A stretch of 64,000 nucleotides of DNA from SHVZ01 sp041906305 (GCA_041906305.1 JAYRJL010000004.1:389316-453315); one strand, 5' to 3'; shown: positions 41,369 to 50,328, numbered from the stretch's first letter. A program made the numbers and translations. The notes: generated from the sequence alone by a model not told the origin.

Positions 41369-41404
41369 CCTGGATGATCCCCTAATAAACCCGGGAGGGA
41401 AGTC

Positions 41405-41995
41405 ATGGCGTCGATCCTCGAGAAACTCGAAAGAGCCGTCATCGCCGGCTTCGTGCTGGCCGCGATCATCTTCTGGCTGCTGGTCCGGCCGGCCGCCTTC
41501 GACCACGGGTACTGGACGTTCTTCATGCGCTGGCTGCACGTGCTCTGCGGCGTGATGTGGATCGGCCTGCTCTGGTACTTCAACTTCGTCCAGATACCCT
41601 CGATGCCGAAGATCCCCGACGAGCAGAAGCCCGCGATCGGCAAGGTCATCGCGCCGACCGCTCTCTTCTGGTTCCGCTACGCGGCGCTGGCCACGGTCGT
41701 CACCGGCCTCCTGCTCGCATGGATGAACGGGTACATCGGTCAGGCGCTGATGCTCGGCGGCGCCGAGGGCGTGCCGCAACACCGCAACATCGGCATCGGC
41801 ATGTGGCTCGGCCTGATCATGGCCTTCAACGTCTGGTTCATCATCTGGCCGAACCAGCAGAAGGCGCTGGGTATGGTCGAGGCGACGCCGGACGAGAAGA
41901 AGGCGGCGGCGCGGATGGCCATGCTGACCTCGCGCGCCAACACCGTCCTCTCGGTTCCGATGCTCTACGCGATGGTCAGCGCCCAGAACATCTGA
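41405..41995 (+). CDS. PuuD-like membrane protein (urate oxidase N-terminal domain)
   Basis: 196 residues with about five hydrophobic segments. RWLHVLCGVMWIGLLWYFNFVQIP near residue 40 and AFNVWFIIWPNQQKALG near residue 142 match the N-terminal membrane domain of PuuD, a membrane-bound urate hydroxylase. The cytochrome-c part of full-length PuuD is missing, so this short form probably does something else or works with a separate cytochrome; the urate link is only by family. A strong ribosome site (GGGAGGGA) stands 5 nt before the ATG. A perfect terminator follows. Confidence 0.85.
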   Translation: MASILEKLERAVIAGFVLAAIIFWLLVRPAAFDHGYWTFFMRWLHVLCGVMWIGLLWYFNFVQIPSMPKIPDEQKPAIGKVIAPTALFWFRYAALATVVTGLLLAWMNGYIGQALMLGGAEGVPQHRNIGIGMWLGLIMAFNVWFIIWPNQQKALGMVEATPDEKKAAARMAMLTSRANTVLSVPMLYAMVSAQNI

Positions 41996-42018
41996 GCGCT
42001 TTCGTCACCGTCGTTCGC

Positions 42019-42048
42019 GAGGGGGCCTTCGGGCCCCCTCGTCGTTTT
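42019..42048 (+). terminator. Strong intrinsic terminator
   Basis: GAGGGGGCC (42019-42027) pairs perfectly with GGCCCCCTC (42032-42040) across a TTCG tetraloop, followed by GTCGTTTT. It ends the PuuD-like gene on the plus strand. The convergent methyltransferase ends at 42048, so the hairpin may also stop transcription arriving from the other side, though no A-run marks that. Confidence 0.9.
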
Positions 42049-42857
42049 CAGGTCGCCTCGATATAGGCGAACGGCACGGTGAGGTGGAGCGGCTTCGGCA
42101 GCGCGGCCTCCAGGCGGGCGAAGACTTCGCCCTCGCGCGACGGCGCGACCGTCGAGCGCCAGCCGCCGAGAAATCCCAACCTGATGAACCAGTGGTTCAG
42201 CAAGGCGGCACCGTCGGCGTAGGTCATCGTGTGACCCCGCTGCTCGACACGGACCACCTTCAAACCGCTACGCCTCAGGAGATCGCCGACGCCCGCGACG
42301 GTGGCCCGCGCCGCGATGTGCCGCTGAAGAAGCCCCGGCTCGCGCTCGGCTCCGGTCTCGGCAAGGATGCGCCGCAGGGCATCGTAGAACTCGGCCATGT
42401 GGCCGACGAGATTGGTCGAGAGCGCCAGCCGGCCGCCGGGCTTCAGCACGCGCCGGCACTCGGCGACCGCCGCGTCGGCATCCTTGAAATTGTTGAGCCC
42501 GAGATTGGAGACGATCAGGTCGAAGATGCCGTCGCCGTAGGGCATCTTACCGGCGTCGCCCTCGTCGAAGACGACGTGCGCGACGCCGCGCATCCGCGCC
42601 TTGACGCGAGCCCGCCCGAGCGCCGCCGCCCAAGGATCGAGACCACGCACGCGCGACGAGGGGCCCAGCCGCTCGGCGAGCTCGATCGCCGGAAATCCGG
42701 TGCCGCAGCCGACGTCGAGGGCATGGATCGCCGACGAGATCGGCAGATGCTCGAGCAGCAGCAGTCCGGCCATCGACGACCACAGCGGCATGTCGTCACA
42801 GGCCGCGACCAGCGCCGGATCGTTCAGGTCCGCCTGGTACGACAGGTAGCGGCCCAT
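42048..42857 (-). CDS. Class I SAM-dependent methyltransferase
   Basis: 269 residues. ALDVGCGTGFPAIELAERLG near residue 47 is motif I (SAM-binding), followed by VRGLDPWAAALGRA and DLIVSNLGLNNFKDA (post-I and motif IV) and the LKPGGRLALSTN strand. Domain layout fits the Methyltransf_11 group; substrate unknown. The last 30 residues are variable. It lies 13 nt downstream of the cupin gene on the same strand, with the glycosyltransferase and Mth938 genes further upstream in the same direction. Confidence 0.9.
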   Translation of the reverse strand: MGRYLSYQADLNDPALVAACDDMPLWSSMAGLLLLEHLPISSAIHALDVGCGTGFPAIELAERLGPSSRVRGLDPWAAALGRARVKARMRGVAHVVFDEGDAGKMPYGDGIFDLIVSNLGLNNFKDADAAVAECRRVLKPGGRLALSTNLVGHMAEFYDALRRILAETGAEREPGLLQRHIAARATVAGVGDLLRRSGLKVVRVEQRGHTMTYADGAALLNHWFIRLGFLGGWRSTVAPSREGEVFARLEAALPKPLHLTVPFAYIEAT

Positions 42858-42870
42858 CCCGGTCGACCTT

Positions 42871-43200
42871 CTAGTCGACGATGAAGAGGACGGCGCCGAT
42901 CTCAGTCGAGGAGCGGTGCGGCTCGGCGCCGTCGGCGACCTGGTAGCTGGTTCCGGGCAGCAGCGTGAACTTGCGGCCGTCCGCGAGCTCGGTGTCGAGG
43001 CGCCCCTGCATGACGAGCAGCACGTGACCCTTCTCGCACCAATGGTCCGAAACGTAGCCCGGCGTGTACTCGACCATGCGCACGCGAATGTCGCCGAAGT
43101 GGCGCGTACGCCAGAACGCCTTGCCGGTGATGCCGGGATGCTCGGTGCTCTCGACGTCCCTCCAGTCGACGGTCTGGAAGGGAATGCCGGACATCTTCAT
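42871..43200 (-). CDS. Small cupin protein (DHCW-motif type)
   Basis: 109 residues: one cupin barrel. VRMVEYTPGYVSDHWCEKGH (residues about 45-64) is a family signature, followed by LVMQGRLDTELADG and the closing SYQVADGAEPHRSSTEIGA. The motif naming the family (DHWCEKGH) holds the metal-binding His and Cys. Function unknown, probably binding a small metabolite. The ATG at 43200 overlaps the glycosyltransferase stop by 4 nt (ATGA). Confidence 0.85.
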   Translation of the reverse strand: MKMSGIPFQTVDWRDVESTEHPGITGKAFWRTRHFGDIRVRMVEYTPGYVSDHWCEKGHVLLVMQGRLDTELADGRKFTLLPGTSYQVADGAEPHRSSTEIGAVLFIVD

Positions 43201-43961
43201 GAGCGCGTGTCCTTCTCGTCCGCCAGCCTGGCCTTGAGGAAGCTGAGGATCGGATAGAGCGCCGAGAACAGGCCGAGCAGCAGGCCGTAGAGACCTTCGC
43301 GATAGCCTCGGCGCGCGACATAGGACTTCCAGAAGCGCGACAGCATCCGCCTCAGGTTCGGCCACAGCGTGCCGATGTTGCCGTCCGCGCGCATCTGCTC
43401 GGCCTGCAGGCTCGAATAGCGGTTGAGCCGATTGATCGCGTCGGCGACGTCCCTGTAGACGTAATGCGTCATCGGATGGGTCAGCGCGCGACGCATGCCC
43501 TTGAGCTCGATCTTCGGATGCACGCGCTGCCCGCCCCAGGTCTTGCAGCCCTTGGCAAAGAGACACGGCTTCATGGAGACGCCGTTGTAGGCGCCCCAGC
43601 CGTGCCGCACGAGGCGGCTGCCGATGTGGTTGGCGAAGGGCACCAGGAAGTATCCCGGCTGCGCGGACCGGATCGCCTGACCGATTTCGAGGGCCAGCTC
43701 CGGCGTCACCCGTTCGTCGGCATCGACCTCGAGGATCCAGGCGCCCCGGCAGGCGTCGATGCCGGCGTGGCGACGGTCGCCCTCTATGTGCCATGCGCCT
43801 TCGACGAGGCGGGCGCCGAACTCCGCGGCGATCGCAGGGCTGTTGTCGGTTGTGCGGTCGAGGACGACGACGATCTCGTCGGCGAAATGCAGGGTCGCGA
43901 GACAGTCCGCGAGCTGCCGGGCCTCGTTGTGGGCGACGACCAGGGCTGAGAGATGCACCAT
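43197..43961 (-). CDS. Glycosyltransferase family 2 (LPS core type, WaaE/KdtX-like)
   Basis: 254 residues. SALVVAHNEARQLADCLATL at the start, ADEIVVVLDRTTDNSPAIA and ILEVDADERVTPELA (about residue 75; the metal DxD-type motif) identify a GT-A fold family 2 enzyme; the layout with a C-terminal hydrophobic helix near 230-245 resembles lipopolysaccharide-core glucosyltransferases. Likely acts at the inner membrane on an envelope glycan. It follows the Mth938 gene by 3 nt and overlaps the cupin gene. Confidence 0.88.
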   Translation of the reverse strand: MVHLSALVVAHNEARQLADCLATLHFADEIVVVLDRTTDNSPAIAAEFGARLVEGAWHIEGDRRHAGIDACRGAWILEVDADERVTPELALEIGQAIRSAQPGYFLVPFANHIGSRLVRHGWGAYNGVSMKPCLFAKGCKTWGGQRVHPKIELKGMRRALTHPMTHYVYRDVADAINRLNRYSSLQAEQMRADGNIGTLWPNLRRMLSRFWKSYVARRGYREGLYGLLLGLFSALYPILSFLKARLADEKDTRS

Positions 43962-43964
43962 CGG

Positions 43965-44339
43965 CTACACCGCGATCAGGGCCGCGGCGACACGGCGACC
44001 TTCCGCCATCAGCACGTTGTAGGTCCGGCAGGCCGCACCGGTGTCCATCGGGTCGGCGCCGATCCCGCGTTCGCGAAGCTGCGCCTTCAGCATCGGATGC
44101 AGCGGCACAAGGCGCTTGCCGGTGCCGACCAGCAGGATCTCGACCGGCGCATCGGCGCCGAGCAGCGGGCTCAGGGAGTCGAGCGTGATTCCGGCGGGAT
44201 CGACGACCGGCCACGGGAACGTGGCGGTCGGCAGGACCAGGAGCGAACCTTCGAGCGGCACGCCGGACACCCGGAAGCGGCCATCGCCATAGCTCTCGAT
44301 GACCTGCCGCCCTTCCGGGATAAGCGGCGTTATCTCCAT
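43965..44339 (-). CDS. Mth938-like domain protein (DUF498/NDUFAF3 family)
   Basis: 124 residues. PLIPEGRQVIESYGDGRFRVSG at the start and ILLVGTGKRLVPL near residue 71 are typical of this small alpha/beta family (COG3737), whose mitochondrial relative NDUFAF3 assists complex I assembly. In alphaproteobacteria the gene commonly follows secF, as here (7-nt gap). I chose the ATG at 44339, which fits the family length; an upstream frame overlaps secF and has a basic, non-conserved start. Function in bacteria unknown. Confidence 0.85.
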   Translation of the reverse strand: MEITPLIPEGRQVIESYGDGRFRVSGVPLEGSLLVLPTATFPWPVVDPAGITLDSLSPLLGADAPVEILLVGTGKRLVPLHPMLKAQLRERGIGADPMDTGAACRTYNVLMAEGRRVAAALIAV

Positions 44340-44346
44340 CGGCCGG

Positions 44347-45297
44347 TCAGGAAGCTTTCGCTTCCGCTTCCTCCTGCTCCTTGGCGTGGGCCTTGCCACG
44401 GTTCGACAGGTACCACTCCAGCGGCGCGGCGACGTAGACCGTCGAGTAGGTGCCGGCGATCACGCCCCAGAGCATCGCGACCGAGAAGCCGAACAGCACC
44501 GGGCCGCCGAAGGCGACCAGGGCGAACGTCGCGAGGAACACAAGGCCGTTGGTGACGACCGTGCGCGCCATGGTCTGGTTGACGCTGAGGTTGATCAGCT
44601 CGCGGAAGTCCATGCGCTTGAACTTGCGCGAGTTCTCGCGGATGCGATCGTCGATGACGACGGTGTCGTTGATCGAGATGCCGGCGATGGTGACGACGGC
44701 CGCCAGCGTGTTGAGGTCGAATTGCATGCCCGTGATCGAGAACAGGCCGACCGTGGTCAAGCAGTCATGCAGGATCGCGATGACGCCGGCAGCGCCGGCG
44801 CGCCAGCCGAACCGGAACGCCATGTAGACCATGATGCCCAGGAGCGAGAGCGAGACGGCAAGAACGCCGTCGCGGACGAGCTCGTCGCCGACCTTCGGGC
44901 CCACCACCTCGACGCGACGGTACTCGACGCTGCCGCCGAGCGACTTGCCCAGGGTCTCGCGCACCTTCTGCACGGCCGCCATCTCGGCATCCTCGCCCCC
45001 GGTCTGGCGCTCGATGCGGATCAGCACGTCATTGCTGGCACCGAAGTCCTGTAGCGCGACGTCGCCCAGGTTCAGTGCACCGATCTCGGCGCGCATCCTG
45101 GCGAGGTCGGGCTTATCCGGCGTCCGTACTTCGATAAGAATACCGCCGGCGAAGTCGACGCCGTAGTTCAGGCCCCTCGTCGCGATCGAGATGACCGAGA
45201 GGACGCAGAGCACGACGGAAAGCGCAAAGCAGAGCTTGTGGAAGCGGAAGTAGTCGAGGCTGGGGACCTTGGTCAGCAGGCGGATCGGCTTGAACAT
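44347..45297 (-). CDS. secF: Protein translocase subunit SecF
   Basis: Proton-driven factor helping SecYEG release proteins on the periplasmic side. The 316-residue protein has a first membrane helix near 20-40, the periplasmic P4 domain with LNYGVDFAGGILIEVRTPDKPD, and five further helices carrying GISINDTVVIDDRIREN and VFLATFALVAFGGPVLFGF. The normal length is 300-320. ATG 45297 follows the conserved start MFKPIRL. It lies 17 nt downstream of secD and just upstream of the Mth938-like gene. Confidence 0.96.
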   Translation of the reverse strand: MFKPIRLLTKVPSLDYFRFHKLCFALSVVLCVLSVISIATRGLNYGVDFAGGILIEVRTPDKPDLARMRAEIGALNLGDVALQDFGASNDVLIRIERQTGGEDAEMAAVQKVRETLGKSLGGSVEYRRVEVVGPKVGDELVRDGVLAVSLSLLGIMVYMAFRFGWRAGAAGVIAILHDCLTTVGLFSITGMQFDLNTLAAVVTIAGISINDTVVIDDRIRENSRKFKRMDFRELINLSVNQTMARTVVTNGLVFLATFALVAFGGPVLFGFSVAMLWGVIAGTYSTVYVAAPLEWYLSNRGKAHAKEQEEAEAKAS

Positions 45298-45314
45298 GGC
45301 GTTTCCCTGGTCCC

Positions 45315-46889
45315 TCAGATCGGCAACGTCTTCGGCTTGGCCCATTTGAGCCAGCCGACGACCAGCATGCGGGTGACGGTGACCGAGGTCAGCATCGAGC
45401 ACGCGATGCCGATGCCGAGCGTGACCGCGAATCCGCGCACCGGCCCGGAGCCGAAGGCGTAGAGGAATATCGCGGCGATCAGCGTCGTCAGGTTGGAGTC
45501 GATGATGGTGATGTAGGCACGCTGGAAGGAGACGTCGACCGCCGGGAACGGCGAACGTCCCTGCCTCTCCTCCTCGCGCATGCGCTCATAGATCAGCACG
45601 TTGGCGTCGACCGACATGGCAAGACCAAGCACCATGCCGGCGAGGCCGGGCAGGGTCAGCGTCGCACCGATGCCGGCCATGATCGCGATGGTGAAGGCGA
45701 TGTTCAGCATCAGCGTGATGTTGGCGATGATCCCGAACAGGCCGTAGCCGACGATCATCAGCAGCGCGATCAGCGCATAGCCGATGACGACGGCGATGCT
45801 GCCGGCCTGGATCGAGTCCGACCCGAGGTCGGGGCCTACGGTCCGTTCCTCGAGCACCTTGAGCGGTGCCGGCAGCGCGCCGGCACGGAGCAGCAGCGCC
45901 AGCTCGTTCGCCGACTGGACGGTGAAGCCTCCGGTGATGATGCCGGACCCGCCGAGGATCGGTTCGCGGATGTTCGGCGCCGAGATGACCTTGTTGTCGA
46001 GCAGGATGGCGAACGGCTTGTTGACGTTCTCGGTCGTGATCTCGCCGAACTTGCGGGCGCCGATCGCATCGAAGCGGAAGCTGACCACTGCCTCGCCGTT
46101 GTTGAAGTTGGGCTGCGCGTCGGTGAGGCTCTCGCCGGAGACGGCGATCCGGCGCTGGACCGCGAGCTTGTCGCGGCGGCCGTCCGCACCCGGCTTGTCG
46201 TATTCGACGATCATCGAGCCGGCCGGGGCACGGTTGGACTCGATGTCGGCCTGGCTCGCCCGCGTGTCGACCAGGTGGAAGGTCATCTTCGCCGTGGTGC
46301 CGAGCAGGCGCTTGATCCGCTCCGGATCGTCGACGCCGGGCAGCTGGACCAGGATGCGGTCCTTGCCGTGGCGGACGATCGTCGTCTCCTTGGTCCCGGT
46401 CTCGTCGATGCGGCGGCGGACGATCTCGAGCGACTGCTGGATCGCCGCCGTGTAGCGGTCCTCCCAGGCCTTCTCCGAGTAGGTCATGCGGACCGCGCCC
46501 TCGGGCGAGACCGTGACCGTCGCATTCGCATCGAGATTGCGGAGCGCCGTCTGTGCCTTCTCGCGGTCGGCCGGATCGCGGAGCTTGACGTTGACGCCCT
46601 CGGCGTCGGCGCCGAGGTCGGTATAGGTCAGGCGCGCGTTACGGAAGGCGACGCGAACGTCGTCGACCAGGTTGGCGAGCCGGTCGTTCTTGACCGCCTT
46701 GGTGTCGACCTCGAGCAGGAGGTGCGAACCGCCCTGGAGGTCGAGGCCGAGCGTGATCCGCTCGGCATGCAGCCAGTGCGGCAGGCTGTCGACCGAAGCA
46801 CGCGGCAGGAACGACGGGATGGCGTAGATCACGCCCCACGCGCAGATGAGCGCGACGAGGATGAGCTTCCAGCGCTGGATCTGGATCAT
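45315..46889 (-). CDS. secD: Protein translocase subunit SecD
   Basis: The larger SecDF subunit. The 524-residue protein begins with a helix (LILVALICAWGVIYA), then a large periplasmic domain with the conserved LGLDLQGGSHLLLEVDTKAV, and ends in five helices containing SVDANVLIYERMREE and VTRMLVVGWLKW. Between yajC and secF with 9 and 17-nt gaps, the standard order. Works with SecF and YajC in the Sec pathway at the inner membrane. Confidence 0.97.
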   Translation of the reverse strand: MIQIQRWKLILVALICAWGVIYAIPSFLPRASVDSLPHWLHAERITLGLDLQGGSHLLLEVDTKAVKNDRLANLVDDVRVAFRNARLTYTDLGADAEGVNVKLRDPADREKAQTALRNLDANATVTVSPEGAVRMTYSEKAWEDRYTAAIQQSLEIVRRRIDETGTKETTIVRHGKDRILVQLPGVDDPERIKRLLGTTAKMTFHLVDTRASQADIESNRAPAGSMIVEYDKPGADGRRDKLAVQRRIAVSGESLTDAQPNFNNGEAVVSFRFDAIGARKFGEITTENVNKPFAILLDNKVISAPNIREPILGGSGIITGGFTVQSANELALLLRAGALPAPLKVLEERTVGPDLGSDSIQAGSIAVVIGYALIALLMIVGYGLFGIIANITLMLNIAFTIAIMAGIGATLTLPGLAGMVLGLAMSVDANVLIYERMREEERQGRSPFPAVDVSFQRAYITIIDSNLTTLIAAIFLYAFGSGPVRGFAVTLGIGIACSMLTSVTVTRMLVVGWLKWAKPKTLPI

Positions 46890-46898
46890 CGAAGACGA

Positions 46899-47264
46899 TC
46901 AGTTGCCGGAGGCCGGCTTGTCCTCGGCGGACTTGTCGGCGCTCTCGGCCTTCACCGGCTCGGTCTTGGACAGGACCTCGGTGACCGCGCCGCGAAGCAC
47001 GCGCACGCGCACGCCGTCGGCGATCTCGACCGAAAGCTCGGTGTCGGAGGCGACCTTGGCGACGGTGCCGACGATGCCGCCGACGACGACGCGGTCGCCG
47101 CGACGCACCGCCGACAGCATCTCTCGATGCTGCTTCATCTTCTTCTGCTGAGGCCGGATCAGGAGGAAATAGAAGACGACGAAGATCAACACCAGCGGCG
47201 CGAGCGCCATGATGTCGAAGCCGGCGCCGGCGCCGCTCTGGGCGTAGGCGGGCGAAATCAGCAT
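46899..47264 (-). CDS. yajC: Preprotein translocase subunit YajC
   Basis: 121 residues. A short periplasmic end, one membrane helix (LAPLVLIFVVFYFLLI, about residues 24-40), then the cytoplasmic domain RPQQKKMKQHREMLSAVRRGDRVVVGGIVGTV, which is diagnostic of YajC. The C-terminus is rich in Glu, Lys and Ser. It heads the yajC-secD-secF-Mth938 operon and is divergent from the DUF815 ATPase gene. Confidence 0.96.
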   Translation of the reverse strand: MLISPAYAQSGAGAGFDIMALAPLVLIFVVFYFLLIRPQQKKMKQHREMLSAVRRGDRVVVGGIVGTVAKVASDTELSVEIADGVRVRVLRGAVTEVLSKTEPVKAESADKSAEDKPASGN

Positions 47265-47366
47265 GTTAGGAGACTCCCGATCTGGCCGGATTTGAGTGGG
47301 CGGACTATAACGGCCCGGCCGAGGATTGCAACGAGCCCACCTGCCCGCCTTCCCTCAAGGACTTTC

Positions 47367-48224
47367 ATGAACGATCCCAAGGTCTTGGACCTGCTTCAGC
47401 GCATTGCCGAAGCACTCGAACGGAGCTCGCCGAAGCCGCCTTCCGCGCCCGATCTCGGGATCGCCGAGAGCTATGTCTGGCATGCCGAATCCGAAGCGCT
47501 CCAGCCGGTTAAAAGGGTAAATCGGGTGGCGATCGGGCTGCTTCAAGGCATCGACCGCCAGCGCGATATCCTGCTCGACAACACGCGCCGCTTCGCCGAC
47601 GGGCTGCCGGCCAACAACGCGCTCCTCTGGGGGGCCCGCGGCATGGGCAAGAGCTCCCTGGTGAAGTCGGTCCATGCCGAGATCAACCGCACGACCCCCG
47701 GCCGCATGATCCTGGTCGAGATCCATCGCGAGGACATCCCCAGCCTGCCAAAGCTGCTTGGCATGCTGCGCAGCCAGTCCAAGCGCGCCCTGCTCTTCTG
47801 CGACGATCTCTCCTTCGATGCCGAGGACGGCAGCTACAAATCCCTGAAGGCGGTGCTCGAAGGCGGCGTCGAGGGGCGGCCGGAGAACGTGCTCTTCTAT
47901 GCGACGTCCAACCGCCGCCACCTCATCTCCCGTCAGATGATCGAGAACGAGCGCTCGACCGCGATCAATCCGGGCGAGGCCGTCGAGGAGAAGGTGTCGC
48001 TGTCCGATCGCTTCGGACTCTGGCTCGGATTCCATTCCTGCGACCAGGATACCTATTTCGCGATGATCGAGGGCTACGCTGGCGCCTACGGCCTCGACGT
48101 GCCGGTCGAGCAGCTCCACCACGAGGCCAACGAGTGGTCGATCACGCGCGGAGCGCGCTCCGGCCGCGTCGCTTGGCAGTACATCCAGGATCTCGCCGGG
48201 CGCCTCGGCAAGCGGGTGGGATGA
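47367..48224 (+). CDS. DUF815 AAA-like ATPase
   Basis: 285 residues. LLWGARGMGKSSLVKSV (residue about 88) is the Walker A loop; LLFCDDLSFDAEDGSYK holds Walker B (DD), and SLSDRFGLWLGFHSCDQDTYF the arginine-finger region. These and the overall length identify DUF815 (COG2607), AAA-type ATPases of unknown role that in this class commonly sit near yajC/secDF. The ATG at 47367 is preceded by AAGGAC. The next gene overlaps the stop (ATGA). Confidence 0.9.
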   Translation: MNDPKVLDLLQRIAEALERSSPKPPSAPDLGIAESYVWHAESEALQPVKRVNRVAIGLLQGIDRQRDILLDNTRRFADGLPANNALLWGARGMGKSSLVKSVHAEINRTTPGRMILVEIHREDIPSLPKLLGMLRSQSKRALLFCDDLSFDAEDGSYKSLKAVLEGGVEGRPENVLFYATSNRRHLISRQMIENERSTAINPGEAVEEKVSLSDRFGLWLGFHSCDQDTYFAMIEGYAGAYGLDVPVEQLHHEANEWSITRGARSGRVAWQYIQDLAGRLGKRVG

Positions 48225-49072
48225 TCGTCTTCGCTGCCGCGAGCGAGTCCGACTTCGAGCGGCTGCTGGATCTGCGCATCCGCGTGATGCGCGAGCACCT
48301 GGAGCGGATCGGGCGCTACGACCCGGAGCGGGCGCGGCAGCGTTTCCGCAGCGGCTTCGAGCCCCGGCACATGCGGCTGATCGAGGTCGACGGCGCCTTC
48401 GCCGGCTGCGTCACGCTCAAGCCGCGGGGCGATCATTTCGAGATCGAGCACTTCTACGTCGAGCCCGCCCGCCAGGGGCACGGGCTCGGTGCCGAGGTGC
48501 TGGACCGCCTGTTCGCCGAAGCGGATGCCGCCGGCCTGTCCATCCGGCTCGGCGTGCTGAAGCAGAGCCCGGCGATCCGCTTCTACGAGCGCCACGGCTT
48601 CGTGCGCACCCACGAGGACGATTGGGACGTCTACTACGAGCGTGCGGCGCCGGGCGGCTTCGTCGTCACGGATGCTCCCGACGATGCTTCGAAGGCAGCA
48701 ATCTCCGACGGGCTCGGCGAGTTCAACCTCGAACAGGCCGGCTACAAGGACAGCAAGCCGCTGGCGGTCCTGATCAAGGATCCGGCCGGCCGCACGATCG
48801 GCGGCATGCTGGGCCGGACCTCCTATGGCCTGCTTCTGGTCGATCTCGTCTTCGTGCCGAAATCGATGCGCGGCCGCGACCTCGGAAGCCGCATGCTGGC
48901 GGCGATGGAAGCGGAAGGGCGGCGACGCGGATGCCGTTCGGGCGTGCTCTACACGCTGAGCTTCCAGGCGCCGGGCTTCTACGAGAAGCACGGTTGGCGC
49001 GAGTTCGGGCGCGTGCCCTGCGACCCGCCGGGCACCAGCCGCGTCTTCCTGACGAAAAGCCTCGAGACCTAG
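48221..49072 (+). CDS. Tandem GNAT acetyltransferase (two domains)
   Basis: 283 residues consisting of two GNAT modules. The first (about 1-135) has the CoA loop RQGHGLGAEVLDRLF near 86 and ends with AIRFYERHGFVRT. The second (about 160-283) has RGRDLGSRMLAAM near 223 and APGFYEKHGWREFGR near 251. Didomain GNATs can acetylate two groups or keep one domain for regulation. The start overlaps the DUF815 stop by 4 nt (ATGA), suggesting a coupled pair. The stop shares CTAG with the convergent M23 gene. Confidence 0.9.
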   Translation: MIVFAAASESDFERLLDLRIRVMREHLERIGRYDPERARQRFRSGFEPRHMRLIEVDGAFAGCVTLKPRGDHFEIEHFYVEPARQGHGLGAEVLDRLFAEADAAGLSIRLGVLKQSPAIRFYERHGFVRTHEDDWDVYYERAAPGGFVVTDAPDDASKAAISDGLGEFNLEQAGYKDSKPLAVLIKDPAGRTIGGMLGRTSYGLLLVDLVFVPKSMRGRDLGSRMLAAMEAEGRRRGCRSGVLYTLSFQAPGFYEKHGWREFGRVPCDPPGTSRVFLTKSLET

Positions 49073-50328
49073 GACCGATCCATCAGCGGGCGCGGATCGA
49101 CCGCATGCGCGCCCTGGCGGACCTGGAAGTGCACTTGCGGCGAGGTGACCGAGCCGCTGTCGCCGACGGTGGCGATCACCTGTCCGCGCTTCACCTTGTC
49201 GCCGCGCTTCACCATGATCTTGTCGTTGTGCGCGTACGTGGTGACGAAGCCGCCGGCGTGCTTGATCAGCACCAGGTTGCCGAAGCCCTTCAGGTCGTCG
49301 CCGGCGTAAGCCACTACGCCGTTGTCGGCCGCGACCACCTTCTCGCCGCGGCTGGCGGCGATGTTGAGGCCGTCGTTGCGAAGCCCGCCCGGCTGCGGGC
49401 CGTAGCTCGAGATCACCTTGCCCCTGACCGGCCAGGCGAAGTTGCGGCCGGCGCGCGGCGGCGGCTCGCCGATCGATGACTTGATTTCGGCGGTCGTCGG
49501 CTTCGGCATCGCCCGATAGGCGGTCGGCACCGGCGCGACCTCGTGTTCGGCCTCGGCGTCCTTCTTCGCCAGGTTCGAAGGCGCGCGAAGGAAATGCTGA
49601 TCGGCCGAGATCACCGGCCGCATCGTCGCCGGCGCTTCGGCCTTGGCGAGAACCATCGGTGCGGCCTCGGTCCTTGCCGGCTCCGCCTTCACCGTCTCGA
49701 TCTTCGGGGCCTCGATCTTCGGCGCCTCGGGCTTGGGCGTTTCGACGCGGACCGGTTCGGCGGCAGCGACCCGCTTCGCAAGGTCGGCCTTCGCCGGCTC
49801 GGGCGCAGCCAGGGCCACCGCCTGCACCGACGAGCGCGGCGAAGAAGCGACGGTCGTCTGCGAAATCGGCTCGGCCGCGGGCGGCGGTATCGGCGCCGCG
49901 CGGACGGCCAGCGGCTTGTAGTCGGTCTTGCCGCGGTCGGCCGCCGCCGGTCTGGCGGCGGCGACCACGGCTTCCGTCGGGCCCCCACCCGGAATGGTCA
50001 GCTTCTGGCCGGCCTGGACGCCATAGGGCGGCTTCAGGTTGTTGGCCTGGGCGATCGCGGCCGGCGTGGTGTGATGGCGACGGGCGATCGCGCTCAGGGT
50101 CTCGCCGCGCTGAACGGTCACCGAGGCCGCAGCCTGCGTCATTCCCTGAGCGCGCAGCCCAGGCGGCATCGAGGACGGGTGCGGCGTGAGCTTCGTCGAC
50201 GCGACCGTGGCGACCGGCGCCGACGATGAGTCGTGCAGGACAACCGGCGCCGGAGCATCGTCGCGCGGCGCACAGGCTGCAAGCAGCGCTGCGAGGAGTG
50301 GAGCCGCGAATCGGGTATGCCGAATCAT
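49069..50328 (-). CDS. LysM-M23 peptidoglycan hydrolase lipoprotein (NlpD-like)
   Basis: 419 residues. Lipobox LLAACAPR (Cys near residue 19), a LysM domain at about 72-115 (VQRGETLSAIARRHHTTPAAIAQANNL), a long Pro/Ala/Glu linker with repeated APKIEAPKIE, and a C-terminal M23 domain at about 300-419. The domain has GLNIAASRGEKV, TTYAHNDK and VHFQVRQG, but its first zinc motif is degenerate (GGLRNDGLNI instead of H-x-G-x-D), as in NlpD/EnvC activators that have lost catalysis. It is probably an amidase activator in cell separation. ATG 50328 has GGAG at a good distance and opens the lipoprotein signal. Confidence 0.93.
   Translation of the reverse strand: MIRHTRFAAPLLAALLAACAPRDDAPAPVVLHDSSSAPVATVASTKLTPHPSSMPPGLRAQGMTQAAASVTVQRGETLSAIARRHHTTPAAIAQANNLKPPYGVQAGQKLTIPGGGPTEAVVAAARPAAADRGKTDYKPLAVRAAPIPPPAAEPISQTTVASSPRSSVQAVALAAPEPAKADLAKRVAAAEPVRVETPKPEAPKIEAPKIETVKAEPARTEAAPMVLAKAEAPATMRPVISADQHFLRAPSNLAKKDAEAEHEVAPVPTAYRAMPKPTTAEIKSSIGEPPPRAGRNFAWPVRGKVISSYGPQPGGLRNDGLNIAASRGEKVVAADNGVVAYAGDDLKGFGNLVLIKHAGGFVTTYAHNDKIMVKRGDKVKRGQVIATVGDSGSVTSPQVHFQVRQGAHAVDPRPLMDRS

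Noticed and set aside
42871..44214. A long frame that would fuse the cupin to sequence antiparallel to the glycosyltransferase frame
   Set aside because: Only the last 109 codons look like a protein; the rest is a shadow of the glycosyltransferase and Mth938 genes.
47292..47311. TTGAGT and TATAAC in the yajC/DUF815 gap as a promoter
   Set aside because: The two boxes are only 8 nt apart, too close for sigma-70; TATAAC alone is not enough.
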